Positions 28,853 to 40,400 of a stretch of 64,000 nt of DNA are shown here, in pieces; the stretch's first letter is position 1, and each line of letters begins with the position of its first letter. Source of the DNA: Nematostella vectensis. Its lineage: Eukaryota; Cnidaria; Anthozoa; Actiniaria; Edwardsiidae. Both the position numbers and the translations under genes were made by a program. The DNA is taken from NCBI RefSeq assembly GCF_932526225.1, contig NC_064037.1:4546703-4610702 (forward strand). Reading direction: 5' to 3'. Under the pieces are notes generated by a model that worked only from the letters and a program-made list of their open reading frames with translations, ran no database searches and had not been told where the DNA came from.

Positions 28853-29421
28853 CTATGTTAAAGGCAAAAAAAGGTTCCATCTTCTTTTTACTCATATGTC
28901 TTGTTTATAGTTTATTGCAACTTTGCAGCAAAAGAGAATCTCAAAACACTGTTAGTGTTTTCTTTATTATACTCAGCACAGTCGGATTCTTCAGATTCCT
29001 CGATAATAAATTAATATTTTTCAATATAATAATAATATACATATAATACAAAACAAAAAAGTTAAAAAAACACGAAAACAATGCAAAATGATGCAATGGC
29101 AATCGTGCAATTCATGCCAAAATAGCAGTCTATTAGAATGTGATCTACACATAGACTGAGAAAACTCAGAAACAAGCAGCCTGAAACAAAAACTGTTTAA
29201 GAACAAAATAAGTGTAGTACCAATAATTTAAAAAGGCTAAGTGATGTACTGCTAAAACGATTAATAAGCCTGGACCGTGAAAAAAGAACATGATTTAATA
29301 CCCTTGTTTCTTGGACATGTTGTTTTGAATATAGGAAACTATATCCTAGATTACCTTTTAAATTTGCCTTGGTATCGGGGGCTTGCATTGCAATCTCTTG
29401 TCAATAATCTGTTCTAAATCA
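28853..29421. other. Intergenic, AIP 3' flank
   Basis: AT-rich sequence downstream of the AIP stop codon, probably including the AIP 3' UTR. I see no exon in it. Confidence 0.4.
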
Positions 29422-31197
29422 TTAAGCTGCAAAAAGTTTTTTCATCTTTTCCCTGTCCTCTGCATTGTGATCCTTGATCATTTGGTCTAGCTCGCTGACC
29501 TCCTTCCTCACTACCTTTGTTAAACTTGGATCAAGCTCTGCAGCTCTCTTGAAATCAGATCTAGCTTCTTCGGGATCCCAGCAAGCTTTGTGAGCTTTTG
29601 CTCTTCTAAATAGTGCTTTAACATTGTCTTTATCCTTCTCTAAAACTGTTGAAGTATGTTTGATCACCTCATAATATTCACCAAGAAGTAACTTGCACTG
29701 GGAGAAATTTAAAAGAAAAGGAATTTTCATTTGATCTAGTTTGACCCATTCTTCATCTCCTGGTTTTTCTCTAATAGACAGTTGCTCCAGGCAACCTAAA
29801 GCCTCTGCATATTTTTCAGCTGCGTCTTTATACTTGCCATCAACATATAACTCATTCCCCTCTTCTTTGTACTTAGGAATTGCTGCAAGCTTCTCTTTTG
29901 GATCCATCTGCCAGGTCTCTTTCTTGTATTCTCCAGGTTTGTTAACAGAAATGAGTTCAATTTCAAAGATAAGGTCCTTTTCTCCTGTTAGGAGAACATC
30001 TAAGTCTGCATATCCTGTCGTAGTGACTGCAGAAAAACTGCAGGAGTGCTCATGGTGGTCATGCACATGTTCACCTTTGTTTTTCTTTACTGCATTGCGG
30101 AAATTTTTAGACACAAAATGATAACCTGCAACCACCTGAAAAAAATAATTCAGAATATATCTAAAACTATTCAGGATTTATGATTGAAGGTATTTTTTCT
30201 GTTTAGAGCTGTAGTGTCTGGGCTACCTGTGTTGTCACCGGGCTCCTTGTGTTAGGAGTATATTATGTTCGAGACATGTAATAAACAGCTGTGTTTACGA
30301 ATGCCTGTTCACATGGAGCAAGTTCAACTCTGGCTCAAGATCACATGCTAAAACTTGTGCCCCAGCTGTTCCTAGGGCCAGGGAGAATGGTGTTTTGTAG
30401 CCAGCCAGCCCTTGTTCAACGAAATGAAAAATTGAGATAAAACGCATGTGGACTTTAGCCAAAGTTATCTTTCTTACCACCAGGACAACTTGCTTTATTT
30501 GAAAGGGCCCTAAAAAATTATAATGAGAAGGGTTTTAGTAGGCAAACACTGTCTTTTCATCTTTGTAAAATATTTATTGATTTTAACATGAGCAATTGAG
30601 GATCCTGGTGTAAAAAATGCTATCTATAGCGAATGAACAGCTGAATTGAGCTAGATAAATTTGCAGTAAAAACAATCGTTGTGAGCTATTGAATTAACTT
30701 TTGGGGAAGCAAAGATTATAATAGGCATAATTTTTCAAAATTAGTATTTAATAACTATATCTCTAAGCAAAAATCGAGAAGGAGTTAATGTTCAAATGGT
30801 CAGAGTCAGATGTTGTCACAAGAAAATAAAATAATTAAAACACTTACCGACTTATCACACGTAAACCTAGCCACTTCTTTAACTCGCATTGTCTTGATCA
30901 GTTCTTCCCATATCTCTAGCTTAAACTTCTTTCCCATGAGAAGCTCAAAGGGTTGGCCGATCTTCCTGCTACAATCAAGCTCTTGTTTCTCGGATTGCTC
31001 CATTAAAAATGTCTTGAAATGAAACACCGCCTAAAAAAAAACAAAATGGCTTTAGATTGCAGTAAAATCTCTTCAAAGATTGTTTTCAAAAGATGCAGAC
31101 TTGTTCTAGTCACCTTAGATCCATGAGGAAAAGCAGGAATATCCCCTTCCCCGGGGTAAAGAACCTCTTTGACGACTTTCTGATTATTGGACGCCAT
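29422..31197 (-). CDS. AIP: AH-receptor-interacting protein (AIP/XAP2), HSP90 co-chaperone
   Basis: Three minus-strand exons join to 326 aa: 31197-31114, 31030-30848 and 30135-29422, all in phase 0. The human protein has about 330 aa. AIP is a cytosolic FKBP-like, TPR-containing co-chaperone that binds HSP90 and client receptors. Residues 1 to about 150 are the PPIase-like domain (LLMGKKFKLEIWEELIKTMR, then VKEVARFTCDK). A GYADLDVLL linker follows. Three TPR repeats start near EEGNELYVDGKYKDAAEKY, LLNFSQCKLLLGEYYEVIKH and KALFRRAKAHKACWDPEEA. The last helix ends KKLFAA. The KEEGN and LLNFSQC motifs carry the usual Lys/Asn positions of an HSP90 carboxylate clamp. The large last exon covers the end of the FKBP-like domain, the linker and all TPRs. 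It is divergent from GNL2 with start codons only 219 bp apart. Confidence 0.93.
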
Positions 31198-31416
31198 TTT
31201 GCTTTTTTAGATCAACAACAAAACCGCTCGCAAAGGATTATGAGCACAGGGAACCCACAACTTATTACGCAATGTCGATCGCTGGAATCGCAGGCTCAAC
31301 AAAACAAGACACGAAAAAGACGTAAAGTTATGAATCACAGCTGTGGAAATTACAACCCTACGAGTAAATGATAAATACCCGAGAGACGCAACGATAGCAG
31401 TGTTCAAATTGCAAGC
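31198..31416. promoter_or_regulatory. Compact divergent promoter, AIP / GNL2
   Basis: Only 219 bp separate the two start codons, so both promoters and 5' UTRs must share it. I see no TATA box. An inverted-looking AATCACAGCTGTGGAAATT (E-box CAGCTG) lies near 31334. Shared regulation is inferred from spacing only. Confidence 0.5.
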
Positions 31417-34400
31417 ATGACCAAGACTAGCAAGAGGAGGCAGGCCCCTAAGGCGCCCAAAAAGTCTACAAGTAGTACAAATGTCGGTGAGTGTTTTTGA
31501 TGGTCTTGTACCACGTGCATTTTGCCTTTGCTTGGTTATGGTTGGCAAGTCCATCATCTCATAATCCACAAATGGGGGTTGTGTACCGAATTTGGCTTTG
31601 GATATCGTGTTATGTATTATTGTTTCTAATTGTCTTTTCTTTACTCCGTGGTATGGAGTAACCGTTCATTTTTATAGTTTGATGGTGGCGGTGTTGATAT
31701 TCTAGAGATTTTGCCGTGTTGATATTGTAGAGGCATTTGCCGTGTTGATATTCTAGAGGCCTTTGCCATGTTAATATTCTAAAGGCATTTGCCATGTTAA
31801 TATTCTAGATGCCTTTGCCGTGTTTTTATTCTAGAGGCATTTGCCGTGTTGATATTCTAGAGGCCTTTTCCGTGTTGATATTCTAGAGGCATTTGCCGTG
31901 TTGATATTCTAGAGGCCTTTGCCGTGTTGATATTCTAGAGGCCTTTGCCGTGTTGATATTCTAGAGGCATTTGCCGTGTTGATATTCTAGAGGCCTTTGC
32001 CGTGTTGATATTCTAGAGGCCTTTGCCGTGTTGATATTCTAGAGGCCTTTGCCATGTTAATATTCTAGAGGCCTTTGCCGTGTTGATATTCTAGAGGCCT
32101 TTGCCGTGTTTATATTCTAGAGGCCTTTGCCGTGTTGATATTCTAGAGGCCTTTGCCATGTTGGTATTCTAGAGGCATTTGCCATGTTAATATTCTAGAG
32201 GCCTTTGCTGTGTTGATATTCTAGAGGCCTTTGCCGTGTTGATATTCTAGAGGCCTTTGCCGTGTTGATATTCTAGAGGCCTTTGCCGTGTTGATATTCT
32301 AGAGGCCTTTGCCATGTTGATATTGTAGAGGCCTTTGCCGTGTTGATATTCTAGAGGCCTTTGCCGTTTTTATATTCTAGAGGCCTTTGCCATGTTGATA
32401 TTCTAGAGGCCTTTGCCGTGTTGATATTCTAGAGGCCTTTGCCGTGTTGATATTCTAGAGGCCTTTGCCGTGTTGATATTCTAGAGGTATTCTAAGCATA
32501 GGATAGGGTCTGAGTGGAATTGCGATACTGATCCCATTGCATACCTGTCACTCTCCCGCATTAGGCTGGATTCTTGATGTGAAATTGTGTCCATATGTTG
32601 TATTCCCTCCCCTACCAATTGATAATTATGATAATCAATAATAATCATTAGTATAATTTCACTAGTCACTATCGAAAATGGAGCATTTTCATTGGCTGAA
32701 ATCTTGACACCATCTTCGATAGTTGCTCACTAGTAACTATTGGGTCTTTGGCCAAAACAAAACAATGGCGACCAGATTTACAAATGTGATGGACGAAGAA
32801 AAAGAGGAATTTTAAGGAAATGCCATACACAAAAAGACAAAAGAAGCAACAAGTTTGTTTTTAAACGCAAGATTACTTCGGCTTGTTTAATTTTATTCAA
32901 AACTTTTAAACTAAAACTTTTTCTGTTTTGCAACAAATTGCGATAAAAGTTTATATATTTTTGTGTCCAAGAGAATGGTTTCAGCAACAAACTAAATTTA
33001 CGACTGAGTTTGTAAATATGACAGTGGAAGAAATGATAAAATGTCTCTCAAGGTTTTATGTTTTGGTGCGAAAGTCCAACGGGAGCCTGTACAGGACCCG
33101 AAATGATCCCAGGGCCCGAAACGATCCCAGGACCCGAAATGATACCAGGACCCGAAATGATCCCCAAAAGTATCCCAACTGATCCCGGGACCCGAAACAA
33201 TACCGAGGAGTCCCCGAAATCAACCCCACAGAATTGCGGTAATGGACATAAGGAAAGCAGAAGAAAGCACTTCCAATTCTTAAAGCATAATTAAGGGTTG
33301 ACAGCGAATCTATTTCTAAACAACATGACTTAAAAAACTTAAATTCCAATACCATTCTTCTATTTATAGAAGCCCTAGGGGGGCTGTGGCTCGGAGGCCT
33401 GGCTACCCGGGTGCGCTTGGTTAGGTGGTTACCAAGCTATCCGATACCTGACCCCAAACTTATCAGATGATGAGTTAAAATATAAGAAAATGATAAAACC
33501 CGATATTAATCACTATGATTGAGTACCTTGGGCTGTGAGTATAAATTATATTGATTTGCAATATCAATCAATAAGAATCAACTGATTAATATTGATTAAT
33601 ATGATTAGTTTCCGATGATTGATTTTTATTGATTGGTAGTGCAGGGTCTATGTCAGTGATGTTTATGTTTGTAATACCCCTATACCTTGTAGTCTTTTGG
33701 CAATCCAACCCGGTCAAATTGGAACATGAATTGTGTTTTTGTGCTCTCTTTTTTGAAACAGACCGGCCAAAACCACATGCACATTCTACAATGAGAGACA
33801 AGACCACTGTGAAGCGACTGCAAATGTACAAGTCTGGGGGGAAAGCAATCAGGTGAAAATTGGAACATCAAATCTGTCAATATATGATGACTAAACACAA
33901 CATGAGATCTCATTATTTTAAATATCAGCAGAAGGTCAACTTACTCAAATTATAAAAATGTATTTTCGTAATTTTGTTTAAAGAAATGCTGCTGGTAAAG
34001 TTGTGAAGGCTGCTCCCTTCCAGACAAGAGCAACGCCGGGTGAAGTAGCAAGAGTAGCACCAAACAGAAAATGGTTTGGTAAGATGCATTTAATGTTTTT
34101 AGGGTGGGGAGAGGGGGGAGGGGGTGATGTTATTGTTTTTTTTAGGTGAATATGAATTTTTTTGATTTCAACAAATTTCCCCATGTTAGAATGAAGACTT
34201 TCCTGTAAACCTAGAGCAAAATGATGGTGTATTGGAAAGTATTCCTTTTCAACTCATGATGATGTCTATTCAAGATGTTAATAAAATTGATGAAAGGAAA
34301 AAAAGGCACTACCAGTAATTATGTTATATATGTAATTCAGGACCAGGTATCGGGGCTGAAACAATAAGTCAATCTCTTTAATATACCTGTTTATTATATT

Positions 34401-37400
34401 AGTACATGCGTTCTGATTGGCTGTTAAGCTGGAATTCTATGATTATTGCCTGTGGGCAGTTTTCATAGCCAAGTGAGTTTGCGAATTTCAAACAAAAAAA
34501 CAAAATCAACAACAACAAAGAAAAGAAAAAAAAGAAACAGTTCTTAGAAGTCAAGCATAGGCTACAACAAGTACTTTGAGTCTGGGAGTTTTATTATCTG
34601 TCAAGATTGTGTAGAAGAAGATTTTTACAAAAAGAAAAACAATCTGACAAGCCAGTGAGGCTTGTCTGAGCTTATTTATATTGGACAAACAAACAAAAAA
34701 ATAAAGAAAAAAGTATCTTTAAAATACTGCAGCTTCTTTTGAAATGCAATATTTCCATCAAATCACCATAAAGCAGCACAAAGTGGTGTTTTCTTTTACA
34801 TCAAAAGTTTGTTATCTACATACCATGGAGTTTTCACACCAAACAGTCCATTCATGCCTTGAAGACTGACATCTGAGCTTTCTTTCTCATTGTTTTGATC
34901 ATAGTTTGGTTCACATTGCGATGAAGCCTGTGGCTTGCAAAAAGTGAAAATAGGAAGAAATAATGAAAACAACGTTGAACAGTAAATAAACCAAATAAAT
35001 CTTTTTGCTTCGATTTCCATTCATATGGGCCGAAGGATAATTCTTCTACTACTTAAAGTAGCATCTTTTCACTCCAAGGTCTGTTTGGTATTTTTTTGTC
35101 GTCATTTTCTCTCTTTCACATTTTTTAGTTGACTGTACGCAAGAGTGTTTCTTGTTTGCCCGCCTTTTTTAAATCAATCAATTAACTCATCAATATTCAT
35201 GCGAAAGCGAAAGTTGATTTGTTTTCTTGTCATTTTAATTTTTAAAAGCCATATTATAATAATTTTTATTGACCTCACTTACAGAAAAATATCAGACAGA
35301 GGTCTTGAATGTACGGCCCAATGCTGCAGGCCACAGGGGCCATGCTAAAAAATATGAGGTCCTACACCCCTTGTGCTCTGAGTTAATATTTTTTGGTATG
35401 GAAGAGCATTGAGTTGCCTAGCAATAATTTGTTAGAAGAAGAAATAACATAGTGGTAATGCATACATAATGCATACATGCATATATGTTAATTTTGATTT
35501 GCTTTTATTGTTCATTGCTCTAGGAAACACCCGAGTTATCACCCAAAATGCCTTGCAAACATTCCAAGAGGAGATGGGTAAAGTGATGAAAGATCCCTAT
35601 AAGGTTGTCATGCGCAAGACCAAGCTACCCTTGTCACTTCTGGATGAGCGAGCGCAGGTACCAATCTCTGCATTCTTATATCCAGTACCTAGCCCATCTC
35701 TGCATGCTTACAACATCTCATGTTCACCCATCCCTATACTGTCATTGCACTACATATGTTGAATAGTGTCATACCTGTCAACTCTCCCGCATTATGGGAA
35801 GTCTCAAGATTTTGGACCCCTTCTAACGCTCTCCCGCGTTGAGCACCAAATCTCCCTCTTTTTTGCAATTTTAATCACTTCCAAAAATTTATTTTATAGA
35901 AAATCGTCATTTTGCCTATTTTCTATTAAAATATTTGAACAATAATTCCCTTGCATAGCTTAAATTATCTAAACAACCTCATGAGATCTATAAGTGAATT
36001 TGTCCGTGAGAGTTTTCTATATGGCAAACGCCTGCAAGGTTAAACCCACCCCTCTCCCACCAAAAATTAATATACCCCACCCATCCCCCAAATCTCAAGC
36101 CTTGAGATTTTCGGAGGTTGACGGGTATGTAGTGTACACTTCATTTTTTGAATGGTTAACAGAGATTTTTTTTTCAGTCATCACGAGTACACATTCTTGA
36201 CACAGAGGGGTTTGACACCACGTTTGGACCCAAGGCACAGCGCAAGAGACCCAACATTAAAGTCTCAGATATGCAGGTAGTGTTGACATGGATTTCTCTG
36301 TTCTTAAAAAAATTCAACCAGTTTTTTACATCCTTTCAATTGTATTAACATATATGGGTTACCTTGGCTGCCTGGGAGCCAAGACTGCTAAAAACATTAA
36401 ATTGGTGGACATGAAACTAATAAAATGCCATCATCTTTATTTTGGTAGGGTCTTGCAGAAATGGCACAGTCATTGACTGGTAATAATGAACCCTTTTGCA
36501 TATGTTTTTAACATATAAGATATTCCATATACATACCTTGTTATGAATCTCTATTGATCTTGCTTAAAAATTTCATTTGTTATAAAATGTTTTTCAGAAA
36601 AATACAACGAAGAAAACGACAAAGATTTGGTCCGAGAAGACTTGGATGAAAGGTAATATTTTGTTTACATCCTCCAGGCGCATACACAGAATTGGCTGAG
36701 GGGGTATGCACAGTCATAGGTGTCATATGGAAAAAAGCATAGTATTTGAAGATTCCTTAATAAGAAATGACCGACTTTTTGGCCACCAAGAGGGGGTGCG
36801 CGTGCACCCTGCCCACCCCCGTGTGTATGCGCCTGATCCCCTAAAACTAAGAATTCTGAAGCAATCTTATTCACTAATTCTCTTCCACCACAGGCCAGAG
36901 GCCAAGGAATCTATTTACAGCAAGGGACAATCCAAAAGAATATGGAATGAGCTTTACAAGGTGTGCCTCGAGTGCATTGAATATCCAAACTTATCATAAC
37001 TTTTATCTCAAGCTCTTATCATCTATTTTCCTCCTTTACAGGTTGTTGACTCATCTGATGTGATCCTACAGGTTTGGACAAAAACTCCTTTTTTTATATT
37101 TCTGGCGGTTTTAATTCTCCTTTTCTGTACTAAACCAATTCCAATAAGGGTCATACCCATAATACTGTTTAGTAACTGTATCTGTATATGTGTAACTGTA
37201 TACATATCCTAATCAATCATGAATAGGTCACCCACAGGACTGCGAAAAGTGTTTGCTCACTCAATGGGTGACCACTTTATGAAGATGCTGCTGTATTTTG
37301 ATACAAAATTCTAGTAAAAAAAAACTATTTTGGATTTTTTTATATTGTGGAATAGAGGATGATGCAACACAAGTTACTTAAAGGAGAAGTATATGAAAAA

Positions 37401-40400
37401 CAGCCTCCTGTGAAATTTCTAAAAATATTTCTTTAGGCTTTCACCTATTAGCTCTCGGAGCCATTTAATTGTTGATATGTATTTGTTTGCAGGTACTTGA
37501 TGCTAGAGATCCACTAGGAACCCGATCTAAACACATAGAAACATTCATAAAGAAGGAGAAATCACACAAACACTTGATCTTCATCCTCAATAAGTGTGAC
37601 CTTGTACCCACATGGGTGACGGTGAGTTTGTTCCCACTAATGTCAGTGGATAGGTTTGGGCATTCAGAAGATAAAGAGTAGCTTGACGGACTACTAATGA
37701 TATTATTGATTATGACAGTAAATGATGATGATCATAGTGAGAATTAGCATATTAGATGATTCATGATATTGTTCATTTTAATGTGGTGAGTGGTAATAGT
37801 GATGGTGATTGTGATGATAAAGATGATCATGAGCTAGTGATAATGGTGATGATCATCAAATTAGGTGTTTCATGGTGCTTTTGATAATTATAATCAGTGA
37901 TGATGATGATTATGATGTTAATGACGATGATTATGATGCCATCGGGGAAGTCTGTGTGCAGGAGTAAAAGTTGGCATCAGTGAAGAAGACAGGGAATTGC
38001 TCTATTCTAAACATGAATCTGATTCTATTCTAGCAACAATGGGTCTCTGTGCTATCAGAGGAACACCCCACACTGGCTTTCCATGCCAGTGTCACCAATC
38101 CATTTGGCAAGGGTGCACTCATCAACTTACTTAGACAGTTTTCCAAGGTAAACAGCCTTCCTTTCTATGTAACATATAACATACAGTAGGAGAACGTTTA
38201 TAGCCTACAGTAGAACTCACATAAACACTGCTAGTTTGGACCAACACTCTGCAAGTATTACTTATTTCTGAGTCACCTTCTTGCAAGCTGTACTGTTTTT
38301 TTCCTCAAATTTTCTCTTGGACCTAAAGATAGTAGCCTTGAATAACCCCACAAGTAATATGGACTAAACAACATTTTTTTCATCGATTTTAGCTTCACAG
38401 TGACAAGAAACAAATTAGGTAAGTAGTCTGATTAACAAGATGAATACAATTTGTCACCTATTTTATTCACTTTGATAAGATAATTGTGCTGCCTGTGTTT
38501 GTCTCCATGTAATTCCTCCCCACAGTGTTGGTCTCATTGGATATCCAAATGTTGGCAAAAGCTCCATCATCAACACTCTCAAGGCTAAAAAAGTCTGCAA
38601 AGTTGCACCAATTGCAGGAGAAACCAAGGTGTGAAAGGCGTTTACATATTCTACTAGTTAATTGCAAGTCCAAACAAAAAGATGCCAGCCTTGCCCTCGT
38701 TCATTGCTAATGCTCTAGTGAGAATTGATTTCAATCAGGTTTATGTAAGGTTAAACTTGTGACAACTGGTGCTGACTTTCATTTGGCCAGGGCTGTGTAT
38801 ATTGATGTCTTCTACCCGATAAACTTTGATCTTTTTAATCCTTGTAGGTCTGGCAGTATATCACTCTCATGCGGCGCATATATCTTGTAGACTGTCCTGG
38901 AGTTGTGTATCCTACAGGTGACACTGAAACTGAAATCATCCTTAAAGGCGTGGTAAGTGTTACCAAATTTCTCTTTAAAACAACACAAAATTTCCAAACT
39001 TTTTATTTAAAAAAATCCAACTGCACTTGAGAAATGTTTTGATCATTTTTGCATCCAAGTTGATGCCACCTATTGAATACTTTGTTATATGCTGAAGGTT
39101 CGAGTTGAAAATGTGAAAGAAGCAGCAGAACACATCCCCACCGTGTTGGAAAGAGTCAAACGTGAATACTTGGCAAAAACCTACCGTGTCCAGGCATGGG
39201 ATGACTGCACAGATTTTCTGGAACAAGTGTCTAGAAGATCAGGGAAACTACTAAAGGTGTGTGGTGGGGGTTAATCAGGATACTGTCTTATGAATCTATG
39301 TCTAGCTTTATTAAAGTATCACCCTCTCAAACGCCCCAGCTGGTTAATAAATTAGTCCTCTGGAATCCAGCCCCAGCGAGCAAAAACTGTCATTTGTACA
39401 GTACAAACCATACCTACAATAATCAGTACAAAGGGAAGGGGTAATACCAGGAGTTTAACGTGGGCCAATGCTTACTCAAGAATCTTTCACCAAAGAAGAG
39501 ATGGCACACCTATCCCAGATAGATCTTTCATGAATCTTTACGGTTCTGTGAGTCATCTATCGGGTGTATATAAGGGAAAAAAAGAGTCATAGACCACTGT
39601 TCTTAATGTTGCCAAATGAGAACACAGGAAACCAGATGTACAACTGATTACGTAGACCATCTTATAGGAAACATAATATAGGAACAATTAATTAATTTTT
39701 GTCCTTTTTTTTGTGAGGCAACCGCAACCTTCAACTAGACTGCCCAAAGTTCCCCTCTCTGATTGTTTTTTTTTTTACCCTTATCCATAGTAATACCATC
39801 CTTTCTTGCATTTTTAGGGTGGGGAGCCAGATATCAATACTGTAGCAAAAATGATTCTAAATGACTTCCAACGAGGAAAGCTGCCATACTTTGTTGCTCC
39901 ACCCAAACAGGTAACATTTCAAGTTATGCATCAAACAATTAAAGTCTTCAGCCTTTCCTGATACTGTCAGCAACCCATACACATGCTCAGGTGACATGTT
40001 TGCTTTCACGTATTCAGGTGACAAGCTCAGGATTTTGTGTTCAAAATTACTGCCTTAAGAGAGTGCAGTCAATGAATAACGGCTGACAAAAACTCAAGGA
40101 CCCAAAATGTCCGAAATCATTTCTTGGGAAGATTTTTAGTTCATCTTTATTTTGTTTGTTAGGATGGAGACACAAGTACAAATCCAGAGTCCAACAAATC
40201 AGCCAAAATCCCTCCTCTTATGAGCAGTTTTGTCAAAGCAAAAGATCAAGCAGAAAACGCATCAGATGATAATAAAAAGGAAAATGATGATAGAATAGTC
40301 AACAGAGATTGTCCAATGGTTGACAAGGCAAAAGATATAGACAACAGCACAGCAACTTCAAAAAGAGAACATCCTGAATCACTTGCTTCAAAAAAAGACT

